This document shows, one piece after another, positions 1 through 6,940 of a stretch of DNA of 14,970 nucleotides. The notes under the pieces were generated by a model, which had not been told where the DNA came from, did not search any database, and saw nothing but the letters and a program-made list of their open reading frames with translations. The stretch is from Chryseobacterium gleum. GTDB lineage: Bacteria > Bacteroidota > Bacteroidia > Flavobacteriales_C > GCA-002722245. Position 1 is the first letter of the stretch. Each line of letters begins with the position of its first letter. Location: positions 1 through 14,970 of the forward strand of contig CAMDPJ010000028.1 of the NCBI GenBank assembly GCA_945903925.1, in the 5' to 3' direction. Made by a program: the position numbers and the translations under genes.

Positions 1-296
1 AAGCCTTAAAATGGTGCGATGTAGCCAATATGTTGCGCATTCAGTTTGAAAGAATGGACACTAAGTTTTTTCCTTCTACAAGAGAATATGTTATGCAATA
101 CGGACTCACTAAAGAGAAATTGCAACGTGCGAAAAAGGATATTGTGGTGATGCATCCTGGTCCCATCAATCGAGGTGTAGAGTTATCCTCTGATGTGGCC
201 GATTCTGATAATTCTATTATTTTAGATCAGGTGGAAAACGGTGTTGCAGTGAGAATGGCAGTACTTTATCTTTTAGCTAGTAAAATCAAGCGCTAA
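1..296 (+). CDS. pyrB: Aspartate carbamoyltransferase catalytic chain, C-terminal part (5' end outside window)
   Basis: This is the last ~98 codons of pyrB, which condenses carbamoyl phosphate and aspartate in the cytoplasm, the committed step of pyrimidine synthesis. The reading frame is open from base 3 and ends with TAA at 294-296. The visible part is the aspartate-binding half of the fold: the motif MHPGPINRGVEL corresponds to the HPxPxNRGVE loop of the family, followed by VADSDNSIILDQVENGVAVR and a hydrophobic C-terminal helix ending ASKIKR. The ATG at 30 is internal, because homologous sequence (ALKWCDVAN) continues upstream of it in frame. A new promoter lies in the 78-bp gap to the next gene, so pyrB is probably the end of an upstream transcription unit. 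Family assignment is secure; whether regulatory chains or pyrR are nearby cannot be seen. Confidence 0.95.
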   Translation, partial: ALKWCDVANMLRIQFERMDTKFFPSTREYVMQYGLTKEKLQRAKKDIVVMHPGPINRGVELSSDVADSDNSIILDQVENGVAVRMAVLYLLASKIKR

Positions 297-314
297 AACG
301 GAAACGAAAATTAC

Positions 315-346
315 TTTTTTCTAATAAATTATTTTCCTTATATTTG
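315..346 (+). promoter_or_regulatory. Bacteroidota-type promoter of the STAS gene
   Basis: TATATTTG at 339-346 is a perfect match to the Bacteroidota -7 element TAnnTTTG. A T-rich run (315-320) lies about 19-21 bases upstream, where the -33 TTTG element is expected, but the match there is only TTTT. Transcription would begin near 352-354, giving a leader of about 20 bases before the ATG at 375. This probably drives the STAS gene and the two genes after it. It is the best promoter match I found in the window. Confidence 0.55.
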
Positions 347-374
347 TTTAAGGCCTACAAATAAACCATGTATC

Positions 375-737
375 ATGAACTTTACAATTGATAAACAAGA
401 AAAATTTACAGCTATTAAACTACACGTTGAGAAATTAGATACCACTGTGGCTCCTTCATTGAAGTCGGAGTTGGTAATGCTAAACGCTAACGGTGCGAAA
501 AATATTATCATCGATTTATCAGAAACAAGATATTGTGATTCATCTGGTTTAAGCTCAATTTTGGTTGCAAATCGTTTGTGTAAAAATGTAAATGGTACTT
601 TTGTTTTAACAGGATTGAAAGATTCAGTTAAAAAATTGGTTTCTATTTCTCAATTAGATACTATTTTAAACATTACGCCTACAATGCCAGAGGCTGTAGA
701 TTTTTTGTTTATGAATGAAGTAGAAAAAGGACTTTAG
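375..737 (+). CDS. STAS-domain protein, anti-sigma factor antagonist-like
   Basis: A 120-residue cytoplasmic protein that is a single STAS domain, the fold of SpoIIAA/RsbV anti-anti-sigma factors. The landmark is the loop CDSSGLSS at residues 54-61, where the second serine (S57) matches the position phosphorylated in SpoIIAA-type proteins. It is preceded by the strand KNIIIDLSE and followed by a helix and LTGL. In family members the unphosphorylated form binds an anti-sigma kinase; no such kinase or sigma factor is encoded in this window, so the partner is unknown. The ATG at 375 follows a good -7 box; another ATG at 368 is out of frame. The gene is followed after 25 bases by the secreted protein and then rnz. 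From memory, STAS genes next to rnz occur in other Bacteroidota. The domain call is firm, the signalling role inferred. Confidence 0.85.
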   Translation: MNFTIDKQEKFTAIKLHVEKLDTTVAPSLKSELVMLNANGAKNIIIDLSETRYCDSSGLSSILVANRLCKNVNGTFVLTGLKDSVKKLVSISQLDTILNITPTMPEAVDFLFMNEVEKGL

Positions 738-756
738 TAACATCATTTAAAGTCCT
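728..756 (+). repeat. Perfect 9-bp inverted repeat over the STAS stop codon
   Basis: AGGACTTTA (728-736) and TAAAGTCCT (748-756) are exact reverse complements with an 11-base loop. The left arm contains the first bases of the TAG stop (735-737), and the right arm ends six bases before the ATG of the next gene. No T-run follows on the + strand, so a classical terminator is unlikely. It could weaken read-through or affect translation of the next gene. Confidence 0.5.
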
Positions 757-762
757 ACTCTT

Positions 763-1488
763 ATGAAAAAAATATTTTACTTATTCTTTTTAAGTGTATT
801 GATTTCAAATGCAGTTGTTGCGCAATGCACGCCTAACAGCAGTTTAACAGCTACAGGGTTTTATCCTTCAACATTGCCCGATGCGGTTGTTGGAGTTTCT
901 TATGCACAAGTAGTGCAGTTTAAAATCCCTTTGGATACGTCATTATTTACTATTACAGCTGAGGTTACAAGTGCTAAATTAAATGCATTAACAGGTTTGC
1001 CTTCTGGTTTTACTTCTGTTTGTAATATTGTTAATTGTACTTATACTGGCGGTGTAGTAGGCTGTGTTACAATTTCTGGAACAGCACAAAATAATCAAGT
1101 AGCTGCTTATAATGTAACAGCGTCATTAACTATTACTGGTAATATTCCTGGTGGACCGCCATACGGAGGTACTCGTGAATTACCTTTAAGTGCTCCTCTT
1201 GCATTTAATGTTGTTGCAAGTAACAGTATTTCTGTTAATCAATTTTCTGCTTTTTCTTACATCAAAAAAGAAAATGAAATTTTGTTCAACAACTTATCTA
1301 ACGGGAAGTTGAGTGTTAGAATTTACGATGTTTTGGGAAGTGAAGTAAAAAATGCTAGTTATCAAATTTTAAAAGGCGAAAGCACATCTATTAGCACAGC
1401 TAATCTTGAATCAGGAATTTACATCGTTACACTTCAATTGAACGGTAAACAAGAAACTTTTAAAATTTCAAAAGGCTTTTTTAATTGA
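763..1488 (+). CDS. Secreted protein with T9SS type A C-terminal sorting domain
   Basis: A 241-residue protein with a clear export signal: MKK, a hydrophobic stretch, then NAVVAQ, with cleavage predicted around residues 20-21. A Cys follows directly, but Gln before it does not fit a lipobox, so a lipoprotein is unlikely. The middle (about 22-165) is beta-rich and low in charge. It has a Cys cluster (SVCNIVNC, then GGVVGC) and a GLPSGF segment reminiscent of putative Ig-like domains in Bacteroidota surface proteins. The last ~75 residues match a type A sorting domain: VRIYDVLGSEV, then LESGIYIVTLQLNGK and a terminal KISKG. In the family this domain directs export through the type IX system and is removed during surface attachment or release. 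The central part's function is not recognised. It sits between STAS and rnz, and its TGA overlaps the rnz start. Confidence 0.8.
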   Translation: MKKIFYLFFLSVLISNAVVAQCTPNSSLTATGFYPSTLPDAVVGVSYAQVVQFKIPLDTSLFTITAEVTSAKLNALTGLPSGFTSVCNIVNCTYTGGVVGCVTISGTAQNNQVAAYNVTASLTITGNIPGGPPYGGTRELPLSAPLAFNVVASNSISVNQFSAFSYIKKENEILFNNLSNGKLSVRIYDVLGSEVKNASYQILKGESTSISTANLESGIYIVTLQLNGKQETFKISKGFFN

Positions 1489-2411
1489 TTTCCATTCTTA
1501 TTTTGGGTTCGGGTTCGGCTACTCCTTGCTTAAGTAGAAATCCGGCAGGTATACTTGTAAAAGCGGAGAATGCTTCTTACTTAGTAGATTGCGGTGAAGG
1601 AACACAATTGCAGATTAGGAAGTTTAAAGAATCTATTCAAAGAATCAATCAGATTTTTATTTCACACCTACACGCCGATCATTTTTTGGGCTTATTTGGT
1701 TTGATTTCTACACAGGGCTTATTGGGCAGGGAGAGACCTTTAGAGGTTTATGCACCAAAAGGAATGAAAGAGATTATTTATGTGCAGCTAAAGGCCTCGG
1801 GCACTTATTTGTGCTACGATTTAAAAGTGATTGAAGTAGATACCAAAATTTCTGCCCTGATCTATGAAACCAAAGAAATAGAAGTTCATACCGTTCCCTT
1901 AAATCATAGAATTGATTGCGCTGGCTATGTTTTTAAAGAGAAAAAGAAGGATAGAAAGTTGATTCCTTCTAAAATCCCTTTGTACAATATTCCTATTTAC
2001 ATGCGTAATAAAATAAAGCAAGGAGAAGATTTTGTTACTGAAAAAGGTAAAGTAATTAAGAACGCAGAACTTACCGAAGATCCACCCAAAACATATTCCT
2101 TCGCTTATTTATCTGATACTAAAGTATTGAAAGAAGTGCCGGAGATTGTTAAAGAAGTGGACTTATTGTACCACGAAGCAACTTTTTTACATGAACTTCT
2201 AGATAGAGCAAACAAGACTTATCATTCTACAGCTTTGCAAGCAGCTGAATTTGCAGCGAAGGCGAAGGTTGGCAAACTAATTCTCGGACATTTTTCGGCA
2301 CGCTATATCGACCTACAGCCTTTTATTGAGGAAGCTTCTCCTGTTTTTGCTAATGTGAAATTCGCTGTGGATGGTAAAGAGTTTACAGCAGAAGTCCCTT
2401 CAATTTCTTGA
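1485..2411 (+). CDS. rnz: Ribonuclease Z (tRNA 3' endonuclease)
   Basis: A 308-residue metallo-beta-lactamase-fold endonuclease that removes 3' trailers from tRNA precursors; the length is normal for short-form RNase Z. The N-terminal ILILGSGSATP is the family start motif. HLHADH at residues 61-66 is the zinc-binding motif, and other likely ligands are H141 (NHRIDCAGY), D211 (YLSDTK) and H269 (GHFSARY). YHEATF near residue 229 is also typical. The start must be TTG at 1485: an in-frame TAA lies just upstream (1482-1484), there is no ATG near the N-terminus, and starting here keeps the first beta strand. The TTG overlaps the TGA of the upstream cargo gene as TTGA, which suggests translational coupling. 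A purine-rich AAAAGG lies about ten bases upstream. Product call is very secure. Confidence 0.96.
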   Translation: MISILILGSGSATPCLSRNPAGILVKAENASYLVDCGEGTQLQIRKFKESIQRINQIFISHLHADHFLGLFGLISTQGLLGRERPLEVYAPKGMKEIIYVQLKASGTYLCYDLKVIEVDTKISALIYETKEIEVHTVPLNHRIDCAGYVFKEKKKDRKLIPSKIPLYNIPIYMRNKIKQGEDFVTEKGKVIKNAELTEDPPKTYSFAYLSDTKVLKEVPEIVKEVDLLYHEATFLHELLDRANKTYHSTALQAAEFAAKAKVGKLILGHFSARYIDLQPFIEEASPVFANVKFAVDGKEFTAEVPSIS

Positions 2412-2425
2412 AAGGACTTTCTTGG
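2391..2425 (+). terminator. rnz: Terminator-like hairpin on the rnz stop codon
   Basis: AGTCCCTTCAA (2393-2403) and TTGAAAGGACT (2408-2418) pair over 11 positions with one mismatch around a four-base TTTC loop, and the stem extends by one or two pairs at the base. The 3' arm is followed by a partly T-rich stretch (TTCTTGGTTT), so it resembles a weak intrinsic terminator for the + strand operon. The rnz TGA (2409-2411) lies inside the 3' arm. Confidence 0.45.
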
Positions 2426-2580
2426 TTTATGAGCCTTATGTCTCCAGTGCTTCGCCTAAACTTTTTTTTGTGACACTCGGCTCGTTAAATGCTTTTTTTA
2501 TATTAATAAGATGCAAAAGAACGAAAAGGTTGCCTGATTATAGGAAGGAAATAATTACGGAATTGTTAAATGTTTGGGTA
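2412..2580. other. Non-coding gap between the convergent rnz and EamA genes
   Basis: This 169-bp gap separates two gene ends that face each other. It holds two + strand T-runs (around 2461-2468 and 2491-2497) but I find no convincing GC stem directly before either. A 94-codon open frame crosses the gap, but it overlaps both flanking genes and has no recognisable features, so I regard it as non-coding. Confidence 0.5.
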
Positions 2581-3468
2581 TTACTTTATCAACGATATCC
2601 CAAAAATCACCACAGCTGTTCCAATCAAATGAAAAACTGTAACACTTTCACCTAAAACAAACATCGATAGAAAAATCACCGAAACCGGTCCGAAAGATGA
2701 AAGTATAGAAGTTGTAGAAGCGCCCAATCTTTTTATGGCTTCGCCCACCATATAAGTAGGTAACACGGTACAGAAAATGGCGAGTGTGAGGCCGAGAACA
2801 TAAACCTGCCATTCAAAATCAAAAAACTTTGGAGGCATTTGTACAAAAAAATGAAGCAGTACTGCAACGCAAGAAACAATCATAATGTAGGTGATGAATC
2901 GCGCTGCCCCATATTTAGGAATCAACTTATCGCTTCCTATTAAATAAAAGGAGTAGGTAAGCGCGCTCATAAAAACCAAGAAAACACCCAGCCACATATC
3001 TTTAGAGTCATCGGCACTGTTATGTTTGTAAAAAGAAATAAAGATACCAGCATAACAAACTGCGATGGCTAGCCATTTGCACGATGTGATTTTCTGTTTT
3101 AAAATTAGGGCTGCTAAAATGGTAGTAAGTGTGGGGTAAATAAAGAGAAGAAGTCTTTCGAGGTTGGCGGTGATGTATTGTAAGCCCAAGAAATCGAGAT
3201 AGCTCGAAAGATAATAACCAATAATTCCCATGGCTATCATGATGAGCCAATCTTTTTTAGATATATCAAGTTTATCTTCTGCCTTGCTTCTATACAGATG
3301 TATGAAAATATAAATGGGCAATGCGAAACCCATTCGCAAAACCAAAATAGAAAGTGTATCGGCATCATAGCTATAAGCCAGTTTTACAAAAACCGCCTTC
3401 GATGAAAAGATGATGGCTGCCGAAATGGCCAGTATATAGCCAATCGATTTATTGTCTTTAATCGACAA
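2581..3468 (-). CDS. EamA/DMT-family membrane transporter
   Basis: A 295-residue polytopic inner-membrane protein made of two EamA repeats of about five helices each. The first begins SIGYILAISAAIIFSSKAVF and ends near KWLAIAVCYAGIFISFY. The second begins DMWLGVFLVFMSALTYSFYL and ends with the typical GTAVVIFGI helix. The family exports or imports amino acids, nucleotides or other small metabolites; substrate cannot be read from sequence. The start appears to be TTG at 3466-3468: the next Met is about residue 47, inside the membrane domain, and an in-frame TAA lies four codons upstream. That TAA is the stop of the preceding gene, which is in the same frame, so one stop codon separates the two. 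Translational coupling is likely; read-through is a less likely alternative. Confidence 0.9.
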   Translation of the reverse strand: MSIKDNKSIGYILAISAAIIFSSKAVFVKLAYSYDADTLSILVLRMGFALPIYIFIHLYRSKAEDKLDISKKDWLIMIAMGIIGYYLSSYLDFLGLQYITANLERLLLFIYPTLTTILAALILKQKITSCKWLAIAVCYAGIFISFYKHNSADDSKDMWLGVFLVFMSALTYSFYLIGSDKLIPKYGAARFITYIMIVSCVAVLLHFFVQMPPKFFDFEWQVYVLGLTLAIFCTVLPTYMVGEAIKRLGASTTSILSSFGPVSVIFLSMFVLGESVTVFHLIGTAVVIFGISLIK

Positions 3469-3477
3469 AACGAAAGA

Positions 3478-3951
3478 TTAAATTAAATTCTTTCTTTGCA
3501 AAATAGCCTCTAAGAATTTGATGTCGTTCTCGGTTCTAAAGATGTCGAAAGGCAAATAAAAGAATTGCGCTTTAGAGAATGAGAAGATATAAGCATTTTT
3601 GGTTTTTACTACTTTTTTCAGCATTTTCCAATCTAGAGGCATACCGCGTTGCGTATCGAATTTCATTAAAATTTGTTTGCCATCAATCTCATAAAAAACG
3701 TTGTAAAACATCATTTTGCCCATTTCGTGTTGGGTTAATCCGGCAAACTGAATCATCCAAAACAACAAATAAACTATCGCTACTAAGAGTCCTATGATTA
3801 GGAAAGTCCAAAAGTAATTGGTGATAAACGCTAATGATATAATGGCCAGCGGACCGAACCCGTACCACCATTCTTTTCTCAACAACATACCCATTGCCAC
3901 ACTTATATATTTACCTTGTTGTAGTTGATATTTCTTTGTTTTGATTACCAT
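3478..3951 (-). CDS. Small two-helix membrane protein, YcxB-like
   Basis: A 157-residue protein. After a basic N-terminal segment with VIKTKKYQLQQGKY, two adjacent hydrophobic stretches (roughly residues 31-47 and 48-70, WWYGFGPLAIISLAF and FLIIGLLVAIVYLLF) form a membrane hairpin. The remainder (about 75-157) is a cytoplasmic beta-rich domain with YEIDGKQI, DWKMLKKVVKTKNAY and FFYLPFDIF. That layout (two helices, then strands containing a W.....V.....Y pattern and a P-x-x-[IF]F ending) resembles the YcxB-like domain, whose biochemical role is unknown. ATG at 3949-3951 is the natural start. It precedes the EamA gene by nine bases in the same frame, so the two are probably co-expressed. The family label is by memory of pattern only. 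Confidence 0.65.
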   Translation of the reverse strand: MVIKTKKYQLQQGKYISVAMGMLLRKEWWYGFGPLAIISLAFITNYFWTFLIIGLLVAIVYLLFWMIQFAGLTQHEMGKMMFYNVFYEIDGKQILMKFDTQRGMPLDWKMLKKVVKTKNAYIFSFSKAQFFYLPFDIFRTENDIKFLEAILQRKNLI

Positions 3952-4020
3952 GACGCAAAATTTTAAGTGGCGAATTTAAGTAATAGTTTTTGTGTATTGT
4001 TAAAAATTTTAGTTGAATTG

Positions 4021-4060
4021 CGCAGTGGCGTCCGTCAGCTGATGGATTAGCCATGGTCGG
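4021..4060. repeat. GC-rich palindromic patch between uvrA and the YcxB-like gene
   Basis: TCCGTCAGCTGATGGA (4031-4046) is a near-perfect palindrome with one G/T mispair; as RNA it makes a six-pair stem with an AGCT loop. CCATGG (4051-4056) is a second small palindrome. The forty bases are clearly richer in G+C than the AT-rich surroundings. No T-run follows on the minus strand directly, so it is a poor terminator for uvrA. It may be a repeated intergenic element or a protein-binding site upstream of the YcxB-like gene. Confidence 0.4.
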
Positions 4061-4067
4061 AAGAAAT

Positions 4068-6875
4068 TCACATCACCTCCTTCAAAAATGGAGCAGTGTG
4101 TCCTTTTCCTTTCTTCACCATCTCCTCAGGTGTACCTTCAAAAACAATTTTTCCACCTTCTTTACCGCCTTCCGGTCCAACATCAATAATCCAGTCGGCG
4201 CATTTGATTACTTCCATGTTGTGCTCGATGAGCCACAATGAATTTCCGCTTTCTATGAGTTGGTTAAAGGCAATTAATAGGTTTTGAATATCGTGTAAAT
4301 GCAAGCCAGTGGTAGGTTCATCGAAGATGAAAAGGGTAGAGGTGGCCTCTGCTCCTTTGGCTAAGAAGGAAGATAGCTTTATTCTTTGCGCTTCACCACC
4401 ACTTAAGGTGCTAGATGATTGTCCGAGAGTGATGTAGCCCAATCCCGTTTCTTTCAATGGCAAAATCTTATTTACAATTCTTTGTTCTAACGATGATCTT
4501 CCTTTGCCATAAGTAGGTGAGGCCATGAAGAAATCGATGGCGTCTTCTACCGTTAAATTTAAAATATCGCTGATGTCTTTCTCGCGGTATTTAACTTCTA
4601 AAACTTCATCTTTAAATCTTTTTCCATTGCACTCGTCGCACAGCAAATGCACGTCGGCCATAAATTGCATAGATACTGTCACTGTTCCTTCACCTTCGCA
4701 TTTCTCGCATCTTCCGCCATCTACATTGAATGAAAAATGAGATGGTTTGTAGCCACGCACTTTACACAATGGCTGTTCGCTCATCAATGCTCTAATTTCA
4801 TCGTAAGCTTTTAAATAAGTAACCGGATTAGATCTCGATGATTTACCAATCGGATTTTGATCGATAAATTCTACATTTTTAATGAGGTGTAAATCTCCAC
4901 CAATTTTACCGTTTTTTCCTTCTGGTAGTTTGTTAACGTGGTTTGATATTTCTTTGTAAACGATGTCTTGAATTAAGGTGGATTTACCAGAACCACTCAC
5001 ACCTGTGATGATGGTTAAAACCTCCAATGGTAGAGATGCGCTAACATTTTTAAGGTTGTTCATCTTGGCATTGCTCACCGTTACTTTATGCTTCCATTTT
5101 CTGCGTGATGTTGGTTTCGCAATAGATAATTTACCAGTAAGATATTGAGTGGTTAAACTCTTTTTTGCACCCATTAATTCTTTGTGCGTGCCAGCGAAAA
5201 CAACCTCACCACCGTGGGTTCCGGCAAGTGGGCCGATATCAATTAAGTAATCAGATTCCTTCATTATTTCGGGGTCGTGTTCTACCACGATCACCGTGTT
5301 GCCCAAATCGCGCAATGATTTTAAAACCTTTATCAATCGCAAAGTATCGCGCGAATGCAAGCCAATACTAGGTTCATCTAAAACATACATAGAGCCCACC
5401 AAAGAAGAACCTAGCGAAGTAGCCAAATGAATACGTTGCGACTCTCCGCCCGATAAAGTGTGCGACGGACGGTTTAAATTCAGGTAGCCCAAACCAACAT
5501 CCATCAAATAATTGATGCGGTTTTTTATTTCAAAAAGAAGTCGGGATGCAATATGTGCTTCTTGTTTGTTCAATTTAATGTTGTTGAAGAAATCGTGCAC
5601 TTCATCGATGGGCGCTTCCATCAATTCGAATATATTTTTGTAGCTCACTTTAATGTAAAATGCCTCTTTACGAATTTTACTTCCTTTGCAATCTGTACAA
5701 TCTGTTCTTCCACGGTAGCGCGCCAGCATCACGCGATACTGTATTTTATAGAGTTTACTTTCTACGTGTTTAAAAAAGTCGTTGATACCATCTATTTCTT
5801 TGTTCCCTTTCCACAACAAATCACAATCTTTTTCGCTTAATTCGTTGTAAGGTTTGTGCACTGGGAAATCGTATTTGTAAGCTTTGTTGATGAAATCTTT
5901 TTTCCATTCACTCATCGTCTCGCCTTTCCAACAAGCAACGGTATCTTCGTAAACAGAAAGATTGCTGTTGGGAATAACGAGGTGTTCTGCAATGCCTAAA
6001 ATTTGTCCGAAACCCTCGCAAGTTCGACACGCACCCAACGGACTATTAGGATTAAAAATATGTGGAGTTGGTTCTTGAAAAGTGATGCCGTCGGCTTCAA
6101 AAACGATAGAGAATTTCTCGCTAATTATTTTCTTGTCGTGAATCTCAACTTCGCAATGTCCGTTACCAATTTGAAAAGCTGTTTGAATAGAATCTTCAGT
6201 TTGCGAAAGAAAATCATCATCGCTAGAAACGCTAAACCGATCAATCACTACAAATAAATCTTCGCTGCTTTCAAATTTCTTAATATCATCAACGAGCTCT
6301 TCCGTTCTAATGACTTCATCTTTGTATTTAATTCTTTCGAAACCTTCTTTAATTAATTCTTGTAAGAACTCTTTCGGCGGCGTATCCTCCATTTTCACCG
6401 GAGCGAGCAGGAGTCCGCGTTTGTCTTCATGCGATTTAATAAAATCAATCACATCTTGCACCTTGTGTTTCTTCACTTCTTTGCCCGAAACAGGAGAATA
6501 AGTTCTACCAATTCGTGCAAAAAGAATACGCAGGTATTCGCCAATTTCTGTGGCCGAACCAACAGAAGAACGCGAATTTTTGGTAGTTACTTTTTGTTCA
6601 ATAGCGATGCTAGGCGATAGGCCTTTAATGTAATCAACATCGGGTTTATCAATCTTTCCTAAGAACTGACGTGCATAAGAAGAAAGACTCTCTACATAGC
6701 GTCTTTGTCCCTCAGCATAAATGGTATCAAAGGCCAGAGATGATTTTCCCGAACCCGATAAACCAGTTACAACTACTAGTTTATCGCGCGGAATAACCAC
6801 ATCGATATTCTTTAAGTTGTGCACACGGGCACCTTTAATGATGATAAATTTCTTAGGATCGAGGTTTAAAGACAT
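4068..6875 (-). CDS. uvrA: UvrABC excision nuclease subunit A
   Basis: A 935-residue ABC-type ATPase that scans DNA for damage with UvrB and starts nucleotide excision repair. Both ATPase halves are complete. The first has Walker A GLSGSGKS (38-45), signature LSGGE (474-478) and Walker B YVLDEPSIGLHSRD. The second has Walker A GVSGSGKS (625-632), signature LSGGE (824-828) and Walker B FIFDEPTTGLH. The C-terminal zinc finger is intact: C723-X2-C726-X19-C746-X2-C749. Other CXXC pairs are C283/C286 and C393/C396. The extra CXXC about 25 residues before C283 in E. coli UvrA is absent (SEKFSIVFEADG instead), which I recall as usual for Bacteroidota. ATG at 6873-6875 is followed at once by typical N-terminal sequence. 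It lies 65 bp after the WD40 gene on the same strand. No SOS-like operator was recognised. Confidence 0.98.
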   Translation of the reverse strand: MSLNLDPKKFIIIKGARVHNLKNIDVVIPRDKLVVVTGLSGSGKSSLAFDTIYAEGQRRYVESLSSYARQFLGKIDKPDVDYIKGLSPSIAIEQKVTTKNSRSSVGSATEIGEYLRILFARIGRTYSPVSGKEVKKHKVQDVIDFIKSHEDKRGLLLAPVKMEDTPPKEFLQELIKEGFERIKYKDEVIRTEELVDDIKKFESSEDLFVVIDRFSVSSDDDFLSQTEDSIQTAFQIGNGHCEVEIHDKKIISEKFSIVFEADGITFQEPTPHIFNPNSPLGACRTCEGFGQILGIAEHLVIPNSNLSVYEDTVACWKGETMSEWKKDFINKAYKYDFPVHKPYNELSEKDCDLLWKGNKEIDGINDFFKHVESKLYKIQYRVMLARYRGRTDCTDCKGSKIRKEAFYIKVSYKNIFELMEAPIDEVHDFFNNIKLNKQEAHIASRLLFEIKNRINYLMDVGLGYLNLNRPSHTLSGGESQRIHLATSLGSSLVGSMYVLDEPSIGLHSRDTLRLIKVLKSLRDLGNTVIVVEHDPEIMKESDYLIDIGPLAGTHGGEVVFAGTHKELMGAKKSLTTQYLTGKLSIAKPTSRRKWKHKVTVSNAKMNNLKNVSASLPLEVLTIITGVSGSGKSTLIQDIVYKEISNHVNKLPEGKNGKIGGDLHLIKNVEFIDQNPIGKSSRSNPVTYLKAYDEIRALMSEQPLCKVRGYKPSHFSFNVDGGRCEKCEGEGTVTVSMQFMADVHLLCDECNGKRFKDEVLEVKYREKDISDILNLTVEDAIDFFMASPTYGKGRSSLEQRIVNKILPLKETGLGYITLGQSSSTLSGGEAQRIKLSSFLAKGAEATSTLFIFDEPTTGLHLHDIQNLLIAFNQLIESGNSLWLIEHNMEVIKCADWIIDVGPEGGKEGGKIVFEGTPEEMVKKGKGHTAPFLKEVM

Positions 6876-6878
6876 GGG

Positions 6879-6887
6879 GTAAAAATA
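6879..6887 (-). promoter_or_regulatory. uvrA: Possible -7 element directly before uvrA
   Basis: On the minus strand TATTTTTAC ends three bases before the uvrA ATG and differs from TAnnTTTG at one position. If used, the transcript would be essentially leaderless. The same nine bases occur four bases before the glycosyltransferase ATG (7855-7863). This is AT-rich DNA, so chance is a real possibility. Confidence 0.2.
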
Positions 6888-6940
6888 AATCTTTTTATTC
6901 TTACTTTATAGATGATTTTATCACCATTAAAAATGGCTGA

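Noticed and set aside
2371..2655. A 94-codon + strand open frame between rnz and the transporter gene
   Set aside because: It overlaps both flanking genes, has no recognisable motif or good start, and its composition looks like antisense and spacer sequence.
4053..6620. Multiple + strand open frames opposite uvrA
   Set aside because: They are antisense to a complete and well-conserved uvrA and show no family motifs.
6912..6936. Two small hairpins between the WD40 gene and uvrA
   Set aside because: Stems are only four to five AT-rich pairs with no T-run, which is expected by chance in this composition.
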